Assembly (NCBI GenBank): GCA_035328405.1 | Contig: DAOLIT010000007.1 | Span: forward strand, 32,322-96,321 | DNA length: 64,000 nt | Direction: 5' to 3' | DNA from: JAEUKA01 sp035328405 | GTDB lineage: Bacteria; Myxococcota_A; Polyangia; Palsa-1104; JAEUJZ01 | Part shown: positions 51,801 to 60,871 of the stretch, one piece after another | How positions within the stretch are numbered: position 1 is the first letter of the stretch | How the letters are laid out: each line of letters begins with the position of its first letter | The notes under the pieces: generated by a model | Told to the model about the DNA's origin: nothing | The model's database searches: none | Seen by the model: only the letters and a program-made list of their open reading frames with translations | Translations under genes and position numbers: made by a program

Positions 51801-53352
51801 TGTCCACCGCCACCTGCAACCGGGCGCGCCGCTGCCGGTACACCAACCGTTCCGCGAGCGGCACAAACGCTTCATCAAAGACGGTCACGCGCACCGCCCC
51901 TTGCGCCCGGCCCACCGTTTCGGTGCCTTGCCCGCGCGGTTCCAGATACACCATCGCTGGCTCCCGACCCGCCTGCACCGCCGCCACATCCAATAGTTTC
52001 TCTCGCAAAAGCCCGGCCACGATGACTTTGCGCGGTTCGGTACACCGCACGCTGACCCGAGTCGCGGACACCTGTCCGTCCAAATCGTCGATGCTGCGCA
52101 GCACGCAACCCTGGGGCTTGGCGTCCGGGACCGCAAACCGATCGACGATGCCCACCGGCTGGTCCACCGCCACCGTGTAGCGATGCCCGGCTTGCGGCGT
52201 GAAATCCACGCGGCCCAAACCGTCGCGAACGCTCTCAAACGAGGCCACCGTTTGTTCGTTTTCGTCCAGCACGCGGCCCGAAATGTCGGCGGGTTTTCCG
52301 AGCGGATTTTTCGCCTCGAAATACAGCCGACCCGGCAAATCCGTCACCAAATCCCCGCCCTCGGGATAAAGCGAAAGCTGGAGCTTTTTCACCACAATCG
52401 GCACCCGCTTCGCGATGGATTCGGTCAACCCCCCATCGTCCGCGAGCACCGTCAACAGCCCATCGCCCAGCGCGATTTCCTGCGGCAATTGGAACCGAAC
52501 CAGTCCGTCGCCTTCCTCGTCCGTCCGAAGCTGCACCGGCGGCAGCGTCTGTCCGTCCACCACCACCTGCGCCGACAAACCATGATTTCTGAGCGGCTCG
52601 CCCGTGTTCCGTTTCACCGCAATCGTCGCCGTCACCTCGTCGCCCGGCCCATACGCCTTGCGGACAAATTCCAGTTTGAGTTTCAGTTTCGGCGCTTCAT
52701 ACGTCGAGACAATGAACGGTCGTTCCTCGGTCACGCCGTCCAGCGTCTTCACTTTCAGTTTGTATTCCCCGCCCACGATTCCCGCGTCCAGCGCAAAGTC
52801 GATCTGTCCCGACCCCGCCGTTTCGCGCACTTTCTTTTTCGCGACTTGCGCCCCGCGCGGATTGATCAGCTCGACGTGCATTCCTGCGCTGGCGTGCTGC
52901 CCCGACAGGTCGCGGGTCCGCACATCCCAAACCCGCACCCAAATCGTTTCCCCCGGTTTGTACAGCGGTTTGTCCGTCTGGATGTGAATCCGCCGCCCGA
53001 TTTTCCCCTGAAAGTGGTTTTCGATTTTGGTCTTCACCGCCTCTGCCGTCGGCACGCCCGCAAGACGCGGCGTTTCGGGAGGCGCAAGCTCCGCAGGCAC
53101 GGGCGGCAAAGGAGGCTTCGGGCCTTGGGGGCCCGTGTCTTTGGGAGGTTCGGGCACCGGCGGTTCCACTTTCGCCAGCACTTGATCACTGGCCAAAGGA
53201 GGAAGCGCCTGCGGCTCCGCAACCGGCTGCGGCGGCTCCACTTTCTGGGACACCGGCTCAGACGGTTTGGGAGAGGGTTTTTCGCAAGCGGAAAGGTTCA
53301 ACAACAGAAAACTGGCAAGCAGGGCAGGTACGGTGTGTCGGTGTGATCGCAT
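48814..53352 (-). CDS. Alpha-2-macroglobulin family lipoprotein with intact thioester motif
   Basis: Bacterial A2M traps or shields against proteases in the periplasm. The 1512-residue product has a lipobox (LLLNLSAC), a long Pro-rich linker to about residue 100, the MG domains (RRIHIQTDKPLYKPGETIWVRV, GGEYKLKVKTLDG), and a stretch rich in Ala, Met and Pro at about residues 690-840 where the protease bait region is expected. The MG domain with TDFRETIFWAPTVQTG follows, and the thioester motif GGCFEQ is intact at about residue 1040. An alpha-helical toroid (LDSFGAANAQVTNAYITYSV) and the receptor-binding type domain close the protein. No PBP1c gene is adjacent. GGAG lies 8 bases before the ATG at 53352. 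Confidence 0.92.
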   Translation of the reverse strand: MRSHRHTVPALLASFLLLNLSACEKPSPKPSEPVSQKVEPPQPVAEPQALPPLASDQVLAKVEPPVPEPPKDTGPQGPKPPLPPVPAELAPPETPRLAGVPTAEAVKTKIENHFQGKIGRRIHIQTDKPLYKPGETIWVRVWDVRTRDLSGQHASAGMHVELINPRGAQVAKKKVRETAGSGQIDFALDAGIVGGEYKLKVKTLDGVTEERPFIVSTYEAPKLKLKLEFVRKAYGPGDEVTATIAVKRNTGEPLRNHGLSAQVVVDGQTLPPVQLRTDEEGDGLVRFQLPQEIALGDGLLTVLADDGGLTESIAKRVPIVVKKLQLSLYPEGGDLVTDLPGRLYFEAKNPLGKPADISGRVLDENEQTVASFESVRDGLGRVDFTPQAGHRYTVAVDQPVGIVDRFAVPDAKPQGCVLRSIDDLDGQVSATRVSVRCTEPRKVIVAGLLREKLLDVAAVQAGREPAMVYLEPRGQGTETVGRAQGAVRVTVFDEAFVPLAERLVYRQRRARLQVAVDTAKKSYVPREKVTLDVTTLDPQGNPVPADVALSVVDDTVLSYADDKTGHILSRLYLEPELTGKVEEPNFYFDLSEKKSALALDMLMGTRGYRRFEWQKVLGVHYAQAHAAKTEGSAQPVTAFADLRKKDTQLPFPKNGVAKPAEAEQKAGVQLAAKRPAAPRPDMPAEPAVPPRDQPVLAKKEKAQDVMAAGPRMMPRAGAGGGMAAQMQAEAAAAPAATRAADREDAFADKAGKKMPAKAMPAMGRAARMDDLDGLLGYADGDDDFMAGARRHGGGRGEMAPRPRPVEPWAKVRVFPQPAYTPDYNGPRTDFRETIFWAPTVQTGQNGKAQVSFVLSDAVTSFRVQTEAIGGGSVGRQETVLKSSLPFSMAVKLPVEVSEGDRIALPLVLANERDQQVAVSLQAVFGNLLKLEKPVDRAQGQLAPMARDTLFYPLSVVGKKGKTEVKFVADAGGLRDEFVRELSVAPRGFPQTISKSGRLKDQVAHDFELAGLMEGTSEASLKIYTSAVSTLVGGLDGMLSEPGGCFEQASSTNYPNVMILRYLKTAQVASPRVMSRAHHLLGDGYKLLTGYETPTKGYEWFGSTPGHEALTAYGLAEFTDMKQVYPEVSSAMIGRTAEWLKRRRDGKGGFLRNGQALDSFGAANAQVTNAYITYSVTEAKQGGFEREIDEQEQVSRSNGDTYVLALATNTLLNAGRKDAGLAAAKRLVALQDAGGAWKGASHSITRSGGRDLQIETTSLAVLGLLKTGQFDDSVEKGMEWLMKQRSGHGAFGATQATVLALKAITAYASSRARAQTPGTVTLVVNGKDVGSLSYQPGDREPLVFAGLQKHLTAGKNHVELRHTGQTALPYSLGVTYRSAQPATSAETKVELATRLERNLVKLGESVRLHVTLTNKTDQGLPMTLARVEIPGGLQFQTWQLKELREKGLIGFYETRPRQVNLYLRHMQPKQQVQLPLDLLATVPGDYTAQASTAYLYYTSEHKTWVEGSHITIE

Positions 53353-53577
53353 GTTTGGCTCCAAGCTTCCCCGCAAAACGCAGCCCAGCCGATCAGGATC
53401 TATGCGGCAAGCTGCTCCTTTTTGTGCGCGTCGCCCATCATCCCACGATGCGCCCCCATATGAGCAAGCAAAGGCTCGTGTTCTTGCGGACAACGCAAGC
53501 GGTCGGTTGCCGTTCAGCGCGATGGGGAAAGGAGCGTTTTGGGGGAGTCTTGGGGAAGGCTTCGAGAAAAAGGGGGG

Positions 53578-53973
53578 TTAGTGCGCCATCGCTGCCAGCG
53601 CGAATTGGCCGAGCGCCGAAAGGAACGCCAAAAAGAACACGCCCGAGCGCGCCTTGTCGATGTCCGCGATGTACAGGATTCCGTGCAGGATTCGGAAAAA
53701 CACCCACGCCCCCGCGAGTGCGCCCGACATCATCGGATCGGCTTTTGCGACATGCGCCACCAGCACCGCCGGAGCAAACACCGCGAGCGCCTCGAACGCA
53801 TTTTGATGCGCGCCCAGCGCCCGAGCCCCCTTTCCTTCCAACTTGGCCCCCTGAGCGCGTGGTTGTTTGTTGTCCACGCTGCCCAATTGTTTTTTGCGTT
53901 CACCCACCACCACCGGCAACCACATGTACGGAAGGATCACGGCGGCAAGCAGACACCACAGAGCGATCGTCAT
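53578..53973 (-). CDS. MAPEG family membrane protein
   Basis: The 131-residue product has four membrane helices: ALWCLLAAVILPYMWLPVV, FEALAVFAPAVLVAHVA, GALAGAWVFFRILHGILYI and GVFFLAFLSALGQFAL. The E/N-rich motif after helix 1 (AHQNAFEALAVFAP) and RILHGILYIAD fit MAPEG proteins (membrane-associated eicosanoid and glutathione metabolism). Bacterial members are of unknown substrate. A strong AGGAGGTG lies 5 bases before the ATG. It lies 44 bases after uvrB on the same strand. Confidence 0.85.
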   Translation of the reverse strand: MTIALWCLLAAVILPYMWLPVVVGERKKQLGSVDNKQPRAQGAKLEGKGARALGAHQNAFEALAVFAPAVLVAHVAKADPMMSGALAGAWVFFRILHGILYIADIDKARSGVFFLAFLSALGQFALAAMAH

Positions 53974-54017
53974 GGCAACACCTCCTAAAAGAGTTGGATG
54001 CCGTGACTTTATCACCT

Positions 54018-56138
54018 CTACCGCAGCATAAGGTCGAGTTGTTCGAGTTCCCGAATCCGGTCTCGCAAAGACGCCGCCCGCTCGAAGTTCAAGTCCGCCG
54101 CCGCAGACTTCATTTGTGTTTTGAGCTGCTTGAGGAGTTCTGGAAGATTCGCCAAATCGAGCGCCGTGTCTGCCTGTGCTTTCGGTTGCTGTTTCCCCTG
54201 TTTTTGCGCACCGAACGGAAGCCCCGTTTTCTTGTCCCCGCGCCCTTTCCGTTCCGCTTCCTTCCCCGTTCCGTAACTCGGCCTCTGTTCGCCCGCGGCC
54301 AAGTCTTTTTCCGCTTCGACGATTTCACCCAGCGCCAACCGACGCAAATCCGTCACTTTCCGTTTCACCGTTTGCGGCGTGATGTTGTGTCGCGCATTGT
54401 GCTCGGCCTGAATCTTCCGCCGTCGGGACGTTTCATCAATACACACCTGCATCGAGCGCGTGATCCGATCCCCATACATGATCACTTTGCCGTGTTCATT
54501 CCGTGCCGCCCGCCCACACGTTTGAATCAGCGAACGCTCTGCCCGCAAAAAACCTTCTTTGTCTGCGTCGAGAATCAGCACCAACGACACTTCCGGCAAA
54601 TCGAGTCCTTCCCGCAGCAGGTTGATGCCCACGAGCACATCGAACACTCCTTCTCGCAGATCCCGAATGATCTCTGTACGCTCCAGTGTGTCGATGTCGG
54701 AATGCAGATAACGAACTCGGATTCCGTTCTCTGCATAAAACTCCGTGAGTTGTTCCGCCATCCGTTTCGTCAGCGTTGTCACCAGCACTCGATCGCCTTT
54801 GGAAATGCGATCTCGGATTTCTGCGATCGAATCATCCACCTGTGTTGCGACTTTGCGGACCTCGATTTCGGGGTCCAAAAGACCCGTGGGACGAATGACT
54901 TGCTCGACGACCACTCCACCCGTTTGCACGATTTCATAGTCCCCCGGCGTCGCCGAAACAAACACCGCTTGCGGAACCCGTGTATTGAATTCCTCAAATT
55001 GAAGGGGGCGATTGTCCAGCGCGGAAGGAAGACGAAAACCGTAATCGACCAGAGTCCCCTTTCGCGATTTGTCTCCGCGATACATCGCTTGCAATTGCGG
55101 AATGGTCTGGTGACTTTCATCCACGATGCACAAAAAGTCGCGCGGAAAGTAGTCGATGAGCGTCGCGGGCGGCTCCCCTTTTCCCCGACCGGACAGGTGC
55201 CGCGAATAGTTTTCGATGCCCGAACAGTGACCCATTTGGTCCAGCATCTCGAGGTCGAACAGCGTTCTCTGTTCCAAACGCTGCGCCTCAACGAGCTTCA
55301 TGTTGTCTTTCAAAAAAGTAAGCTGCTCGCGCAATTCCTCTTTGATCGCGCGCATCGCGCTGACCAACGCATCCGCAGGCGTCACATACTGCGAGCCCGG
55401 AAAGATTGCGACATCGGGCATCTTGCGCAGGGTTTTTCCGCGCAATGGATCGACCTCCGAAATCGTGTCGATGTCGTCGCCAAACCACTCGATCCGAATC
55501 GCGCGTTCTTCTTCAAACGGGGGAAACACCTCCACAGTATCCCCACGCACTCGAAACGTCCCCCGATGAAAATCCAGATCGTTCCGTTCGTATTGCAATT
55601 CCACCAACCGGCGCAGCACCGCGTCCCGACGCACGGTCTGTCCCACTTCCAGCGAAATCACCATGCTGCGGTAGAACTCTGGATCACCAATTCCGTAAAT
55701 GCACGATACCGATGCAACCACAATCACATCCCTGCGCGACACCACCGCGTGCATCGCAGAATGCCGCATCCGGTCGATCTCTTCGTTGATCAGGGAGTCC
55801 TTTTCGATGAACGTATCCGAAGTCGGAATGTATGCTTCGGGCTGATAGTAGTCGTAATAGGAAACGAAATACTCGACGGCACTGTGCGGAAAAAGCTCTT
55901 TGAATTCCCCGTAAAGTTGTGCCGCGAGAGTCTTGTTGTGCGCGATGATGAGCGTTGGTTTTTGCACCTTCTCGATCACGCACGCCATCGTGAACGTCTT
56001 GCCCGAACCCGTCAGGCCCAGCAACACCTGACGAGGAACCCCTTTTTGGACTCCCAACGTCAATTGTTCGATGGCGCGTGGCTGATCGCCGCGCGGCACC
56101 AGCGACGAAACGATTTGCAACGGATGTCCTTGGGACAT
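54018..56138 (-). CDS. uvrB: Excinuclease ABC subunit B
   Basis: UvrB verifies DNA lesions with UvrA and loads UvrC in nucleotide excision repair. The 706 residues show Walker A GLTGSGKTFT, the beta-hairpin region YYDYYQPEAYIP, helicase motif II (CIVDESHQTIPQ), motif V/VI (DVLVGINLLREGLDLPEVSLV, QTCGRAARNEHGKV) and the C-terminal UVR helices (AADLNFERAASLRDRIRELEQ) that bind UvrC. A lysine/glycine/glutamine-rich stretch of about 70 residues before the UVR domain is longer than usual. The stop of the TonB receptor is only 6 bases upstream, so uvrB is probably in that operon; no good ribosome site is seen. Confidence 0.96.
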   Translation of the reverse strand: MSQGHPLQIVSSLVPRGDQPRAIEQLTLGVQKGVPRQVLLGLTGSGKTFTMACVIEKVQKPTLIIAHNKTLAAQLYGEFKELFPHSAVEYFVSYYDYYQPEAYIPTSDTFIEKDSLINEEIDRMRHSAMHAVVSRRDVIVVASVSCIYGIGDPEFYRSMVISLEVGQTVRRDAVLRRLVELQYERNDLDFHRGTFRVRGDTVEVFPPFEEERAIRIEWFGDDIDTISEVDPLRGKTLRKMPDVAIFPGSQYVTPADALVSAMRAIKEELREQLTFLKDNMKLVEAQRLEQRTLFDLEMLDQMGHCSGIENYSRHLSGRGKGEPPATLIDYFPRDFLCIVDESHQTIPQLQAMYRGDKSRKGTLVDYGFRLPSALDNRPLQFEEFNTRVPQAVFVSATPGDYEIVQTGGVVVEQVIRPTGLLDPEIEVRKVATQVDDSIAEIRDRISKGDRVLVTTLTKRMAEQLTEFYAENGIRVRYLHSDIDTLERTEIIRDLREGVFDVLVGINLLREGLDLPEVSLVLILDADKEGFLRAERSLIQTCGRAARNEHGKVIMYGDRITRSMQVCIDETSRRRKIQAEHNARHNITPQTVKRKVTDLRRLALGEIVEAEKDLAAGEQRPSYGTGKEAERKGRGDKKTGLPFGAQKQGKQQPKAQADTALDLANLPELLKQLKTQMKSAAADLNFERAASLRDRIRELEQLDLMLR

Positions 56139-56144
56139 GGGAGG

Positions 56145-58943
56145 CTAGTACCGATACCGGACGATGATTTGTGCGTTCAGGTTGTCACCGCGACTCTGGA
56201 TGGCACCAAACGTCGTTCCGTTGCGTGCATCGATCGAAAAGGGAGTACCCGCCCCAAGTACGTTGAATAGATACAGCATCAGATCCAACCGTTGACCGGT
56301 CAACTTCTGGAAATTGTAGATGAACTGCACATCCGCGATGAACTGATCCGGGAGTTTGAATTCTGACCACGTTGCGGGGTCGTTCGTCTTGCTGCCCGTC
56401 GAAGTCCCACGCGGAGATCGATACACAGAGAACGAAGAATCCTCTGGGCTCATGAACACTTTCCACTGCGGTGCGCCGGATCTGTATTGCAACCGAACGC
56501 TCGCGGTCAGGCCAAAATCAAACGTGTAATCAATGGCCCCTTTCAGCGTGTGCCGGTAGTTGTCAGACATCGCTCCGTAGTACAAAGCGTCCATTCGCGG
56601 AGTCTGTTTGAAAGAAGAGAAATAATCACTCACCGTTCCGTCGGTGAACGCGAGCGTATAGGAGGCCACGATTCCAAAATTTCCCGGACTCCCTTGTGCC
56701 CAAATGTCCAGACCGTGGTACTTCCGTTCCGCATCATCGGGCGTCTCTGCAAGGTTGATTTTTTGGCGCACGCCGTTTGAATAGCCCACAATTCGCGTAC
56801 CTGAAGGGTCCCAAATCTGATTCACTTCGGAATTGGTCCACATGTTTGCGTAGTGCCGATACGTGTAATCCACACCGACGATCAGCTCGGACACGACTTC
56901 GCGACGAATCCCAGCGGAAACTTCATCCAAACTGGGAGGCGTTACATGGTCGGAAAAGAGTTGTCCTCCTGGGCCTCCTGTCCGATTCCTTTCATTGAAG
57001 GACTTGGTGGTGTTGTCCCAGTTCTTTTGAATCCCCAGTTGCTGCGGATTTCCACGATCTGCAATATAGGAATTCCCAACATCGTTGTGCCGTCCATAGT
57101 GCGCAGAAATCAGCGTCGATCGATCGTGCAAAAGGTCGTATACAATGGACATGCGTGGTCCGTAACCAAACAGCGTTCCTACTTGCTTCCCTTCATAATC
57201 CCGGAGGATTCCCACATCAAAACGGAACCCCGGAACCAACGTCAGGTATCGCTTGATGGTGTACCGATCCTGCGCAAAAAAGCCCAGGTTCATGGCCTCT
57301 GCATTGGTTGTCAAACCCGCGCCAAGTTGGTCCCCCGATGGCATGGAATCGGGATACTCCGTCACCTGAGAACAGCTTGCATGGGTGTTCGGATCGTTCG
57401 GGTTGCAAGGCGTTCCCGGAATGGTGTCCACGAACCGCTGCCCGCCTGCAACACCGACGTTGTGTCGGTAATTCATGTACGCAAACTGGGCACCGAATTT
57501 GATGTTGTGCGTGCCTCCCAAACCCATGCCGCTGTAAAGGAACGTGGGATCGACCTGGATGCGATACTTGGTCTCGTCATTCCATCCGAGTGAGCTGTTC
57601 AAATAGGTCACTCCGTTGAATTGATCGGACGTGCGCAACGTATGCGAAGGAGTCACCCGATCGGGCTCACCGCCAGGCCCCGTTGCCATGGTGTCTTCGA
57701 CGGAACGCTTGGTCGTGAAACCCGCTTGCATTTGAAACATCCACTTGGTTCCGAGCGCGGAATCCCACAGCAACACCAGCCACTCTCCGCCTCGTCCGAC
57801 CCGCCGTTCTGCTTCCGCTGCAAGGGTGTTCTGTTGCGCAGAGTTTGTGACGTAATTCCGGTCGATGTTAAACGACAGAGAAAGCCGCGTTCCCGTCGTC
57901 ACTTGCCAAGTCAGTTTGGCTCGCCCCAAATAGGTGTAGGTGTCGCGAAACCGGTCTGTGTCCTCCGTCACGCCGAGCCATGGAAACGGGGGAACCGTTG
58001 TGAGCGCCTTGTTGTAATTGAACTGAAACGAAGTGAAAAACCACAGCCGGTCCTTGACGATGGGACCCCCAATGTTCGCATTCACAGAATAGAAATCGCG
58101 AACGGGAGGGTCCCGATCATCGTAAAGGAGGGCTCCGTTTTGTTGGGGGAGTTGTGCACCGTACCGCGTGCGCAAATTGAAAGCGGTGGGCTGAATGACG
58201 ACGCTGGCATCGACGGAAAATCGATTCCCTCCCGATCGAGTGACCATGTTCTGAACCAACCCGAGGGAGTTGTATTCGGCATCCATTGCCCCCGTGAACA
58301 GGTTGTATTGTTCCACCGCGTCGAAATTCATCGACGAGCTGAGTCCCCCTGTCACAATGTCGGACGTGTCTAGTCCATCGACCAAAAACCGCGTGTATCG
58401 CGAAAGGCCTCCGCGCACCGAGGGAGAGGTCCCTGGACCTACACCTGCGGCAAGCTGCGACATGGACTGGACCTGACGGAAAACGGGCGTCCGCGTGACT
58501 TTTTGGTTGTCGAGTGTCGTCGTCGAAACCGCGCTCTCGGGATTGAGCACCGGATTGCGCTTTTCGATGATCCGTTTGGTCTCTGTCAGAACACCGACGC
58601 GCAAAACCACGTCCACGGGAGCAAGCTGGCCTGCCACGACGACAATTCCGCGCTGTTCTATCGGCGAAAAGCCTTCGATTTTGGCTTCTAGCTCGTATGT
58701 CCCCGGTGGCAGACTCAGGAACATATAGCTGCCGTCCTCTCCGGTCTCAACGGTGCGACTGCCTCCCAGAAGTTGTTTGGAGCGCACCACGATCGGGACA
58801 CCCGACAGGCCGTCCTTGGTTCCCTCGACCGTTACGACACCGCCCAGCCGACCCGTTACTTCACCGATGGCCCACACCTGGCTTGGCGAGACCAGGAACA
58901 AAAGCAGCCACAGCGCCGCCCACAGCCGTTGTTGTTTCCGCAT
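56145..58943 (-). CDS. TonB-dependent outer-membrane receptor with N-terminal carboxypeptidase-regulatory-like domain
   Basis: The 932-residue product has a signal peptide (LLFLVSPSQVWA). A small regulatory-like beta domain follows (about residues 28-115: TVEGTKDGLSGVPIVVRSKQ, GSYMFLSLPPGTYELEA), then the plug (QSMSQLAAGVGPGTSPSVRGG, SRYTRFLVDGLDT). The rest is a long beta barrel rich in aromatic strand ends, closing with QIIVRYRY (aromatic last residue, as in the beta-signal). Such receptors import large or scarce ligands using TonB energy. AGGAG lies 9 bases before the ATG, right after the stop of the upstream lipoprotein gene. Ligand unknown. Confidence 0.9.
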   Translation of the reverse strand: MRKQQRLWAALWLLLFLVSPSQVWAIGEVTGRLGGVVTVEGTKDGLSGVPIVVRSKQLLGGSRTVETGEDGSYMFLSLPPGTYELEAKIEGFSPIEQRGIVVVAGQLAPVDVVLRVGVLTETKRIIEKRNPVLNPESAVSTTTLDNQKVTRTPVFRQVQSMSQLAAGVGPGTSPSVRGGLSRYTRFLVDGLDTSDIVTGGLSSSMNFDAVEQYNLFTGAMDAEYNSLGLVQNMVTRSGGNRFSVDASVVIQPTAFNLRTRYGAQLPQQNGALLYDDRDPPVRDFYSVNANIGGPIVKDRLWFFTSFQFNYNKALTTVPPFPWLGVTEDTDRFRDTYTYLGRAKLTWQVTTGTRLSLSFNIDRNYVTNSAQQNTLAAEAERRVGRGGEWLVLLWDSALGTKWMFQMQAGFTTKRSVEDTMATGPGGEPDRVTPSHTLRTSDQFNGVTYLNSSLGWNDETKYRIQVDPTFLYSGMGLGGTHNIKFGAQFAYMNYRHNVGVAGGQRFVDTIPGTPCNPNDPNTHASCSQVTEYPDSMPSGDQLGAGLTTNAEAMNLGFFAQDRYTIKRYLTLVPGFRFDVGILRDYEGKQVGTLFGYGPRMSIVYDLLHDRSTLISAHYGRHNDVGNSYIADRGNPQQLGIQKNWDNTTKSFNERNRTGGPGGQLFSDHVTPPSLDEVSAGIRREVVSELIVGVDYTYRHYANMWTNSEVNQIWDPSGTRIVGYSNGVRQKINLAETPDDAERKYHGLDIWAQGSPGNFGIVASYTLAFTDGTVSDYFSSFKQTPRMDALYYGAMSDNYRHTLKGAIDYTFDFGLTASVRLQYRSGAPQWKVFMSPEDSSFSVYRSPRGTSTGSKTNDPATWSEFKLPDQFIADVQFIYNFQKLTGQRLDLMLYLFNVLGAGTPFSIDARNGTTFGAIQSRGDNLNAQIIVRYRY

Positions 58944-58958
58944 CGGCGGTTTCTCCTG

Positions 58959-60419
58959 TTACTTCTTTGCAGCCAAAGACAGACAGTGAACGAACACATC
59001 TTGCCCAGGGGCCACAGCGACCATGGCATCGGGCTTGGCTTGGATTTCAGCGACCGTACACAACGGTCTGGGAGCAATCGGGTCCGTTTCCTTTTGCGCG
59101 CAGGTCAGTTTGCTGAAATCGACCCAACGAACGCGGCAGACGGGCGAAAAACCGGGTTGTCCGGGGGCCACGGCGAAAATCGCCAACGCCTCGGCTTTGC
59201 GTGTTTTGGTTGGATCGCCCGGATCGGTGCGCGTCACCGTCGAACTGCTCCAGGGCAGCGGATCGTTCGGTTTGAAATCCGTATTCGACGGAAGCACCTT
59301 GTATTCGTCTTTGGAAACGTACAGGTCGTTGACCACCGGGCAAACCGGCGGGGGTTGCAGGCACGTTCCCGTCGGAGAAGTCGCCGTTGCCGTGCAGACC
59401 TCTCCCGCCGAGAAGTTGCAACCCGTCGGCGCGCCTGTTTCCCATTTGCAGGCCTTTTTCGAGTCAAAGAGCGCGGGACATTTGGTGGGGTCAGTCGCAA
59501 GCGGAAGGTCGCCGCCGTCCAGGTAGCCGGACAAAAGCCCTCGGAACCAAGACTGCGACGGAAATTGAAAGCTCGAGGACGAATCGTCGAGGGTTTTGGG
59601 ATATGTCGCTTTGCTGTCCTTCACAAACGGACAGGATTGCGTCACATCGAGGCTCCGACCGACGGGAACACCGACATTCACCATCGGCCAATCTTTGAAA
59701 CGAACCGTGCCCGCTTTGATTTGGTCTCGGGAGGGAAATGCGAAGTCGATGTCTTTTGTGCCACCGTCGGGGAATGCTTTGTTCGATCGATCCCAACCCG
59801 CACGTTCCAAAAGCGACAGCTCGCGCTTGACATCGTTGCAACCCATCCGATCGCGAACACTTGGACCCAAGGTGGCCTGCACGACCAGATGAAACGGTTT
59901 GTACGAAAGAGGCACACCGTCGGGTTTTGAGGAACTTGTTGCGGTCGGTTCGGACGCTCCGCCGACTTGGAGGGGAAACAGTCCCTGCGAGAGAATCGGG
60001 TACTGCACCCGCTTGTCGTAATTGTGGATGCGGATGTCGAAATCGCCGGGGTCTTGTCGGCGCTCGGGGGCCGTACAACCTGCCAACGCATACACGGACG
60101 GAGGCCACGGGCGCGATACGTCAAAGGCACCCGAAAGGTCAAGCTGCGACGGAAACAGCGCGCCCATGTAATAAAACCGCGCGGTGTCAGAGAGCGTCGC
60201 ACCATCCCAACCCCGTCGAGGAATCAGACATCCGTCCGCAGGGTCGTCTTTCGAGGAAGGTTGAAACTTGTAAAGCCGGTAAAACCCCGACGGATCGATC
60301 GCTCCGCTGTACGGATCGGGTGGAATCAAATCGCTGCAACCCGCCGATAGCGAAAGCACGAAACCAACGGAAAAAAGAGGCCAACGGACAATGCGTGGGA
60401 GTGGGCTTTTCTGCGACAT
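58959..60419 (-). CDS. Cysteine-rich lipoprotein, partner gene of the TonB receptor
   Basis: The 486-residue product has a lipobox (LSLSAGCSDL) and no recognised domain. It shows PVNVGVPVGRSLDVTQSCP, a cysteine cluster (CKWETGAPTGCNFSAGEVC, then CLQPPPVCPVVND), and repeated SP/TP segments. It ends 15 bases before the TonB receptor, whose ribosome site overlaps this stop, so they are coupled. A surface lipoprotein partner that captures the ligand is a plausible role by analogy with SusD-like or similar pairs, but there is no SusD similarity that I can see. The ATG at 60419 is chosen for the signal peptide; the frame stays open for 46 further codons upstream. Confidence 0.65.
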   Translation of the reverse strand: MSQKSPLPRIVRWPLFSVGFVLSLSAGCSDLIPPDPYSGAIDPSGFYRLYKFQPSSKDDPADGCLIPRRGWDGATLSDTARFYYMGALFPSQLDLSGAFDVSRPWPPSVYALAGCTAPERRQDPGDFDIRIHNYDKRVQYPILSQGLFPLQVGGASEPTATSSSKPDGVPLSYKPFHLVVQATLGPSVRDRMGCNDVKRELSLLERAGWDRSNKAFPDGGTKDIDFAFPSRDQIKAGTVRFKDWPMVNVGVPVGRSLDVTQSCPFVKDSKATYPKTLDDSSSSFQFPSQSWFRGLLSGYLDGGDLPLATDPTKCPALFDSKKACKWETGAPTGCNFSAGEVCTATATSPTGTCLQPPPVCPVVNDLYVSKDEYKVLPSNTDFKPNDPLPWSSSTVTRTDPGDPTKTRKAEALAIFAVAPGQPGFSPVCRVRWVDFSKLTCAQKETDPIAPRPLCTVAEIQAKPDAMVAVAPGQDVFVHCLSLAAKK

Positions 60420-60645
60420 CGCAGCGTCGTGTAACACGTTCGACCGCTGAAAGACAAGCGATGCAAACGATGCACCTGCCCGTCTGAGTTTTGGCGCACG
60501 CAAAGGCCGGCAAAATCCAAGAAAAGCGAAAAGTACACAACGCCGCAGTCCCGCCAAAAGTGGCTTTCTTGTGCGTATGTTTTTGTGATTTTAAATACGT
60601 AATTTTTCGTGGATCGATTTTCCCAGAAGTTTTCCCAAAACGTTC

Positions 60646-60674
60646 TTGACGGAACTTGCGTCGGCTTGTTACTT
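60646..60674 (+). promoter_or_regulatory. Candidate promoter of tRNA-Pro
   Basis: TTGACG at 60646-60651 is followed after 16-17 bases by GTTACTT (60668-60674), 14 bases before the tRNA. The -35 is good and the -10 only fair. Confidence 0.4.
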
Positions 60675-60687
60675 GTGTCGCTGGTTT

Positions 60688-60764
<77 letters not shown>

Positions 60765-60770
60765 CTTTTT

Positions 60771-60796
60771 CGGCCAGTCGGTTCTGGCCGGTTTTT
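60771..60796 (+). terminator. First hairpin terminator after tRNA-Pro
   Basis: CGGCCAG (60771-60777) pairs with CTGGCCG (60784-60790) around a six-base loop, followed by GTTTTT. It begins eight bases after the tRNA. Confidence 0.8.
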
Positions 60797-60797
60797 G

Positions 60798-60822
60798 GGC
60801 CAGACGGTTCTGGCCGGTTTTT
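60798..60822 (+). terminator. Second hairpin terminator, near-duplicate of the first
   Basis: GGCCAG (60798-60803) pairs with CTGGCC (60810-60815), followed by GGTTTTT. It repeats the first hairpin with one changed loop start; a third, broken copy follows to about 60841. Confidence 0.75.
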
Positions 60823-60871
60823 GGGCCAGACGGTTGGGCTGTCGTGGCTTTTGGGGGAAGTGCGGAGGGCG

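Noticed and set aside
53343..56270. A 975-codon open frame on the plus strand opposite uvrB
   Set aside because: uvrB on the minus strand is unmistakable; this frame is rich in Arg, His and Phe with no recognisable domain.
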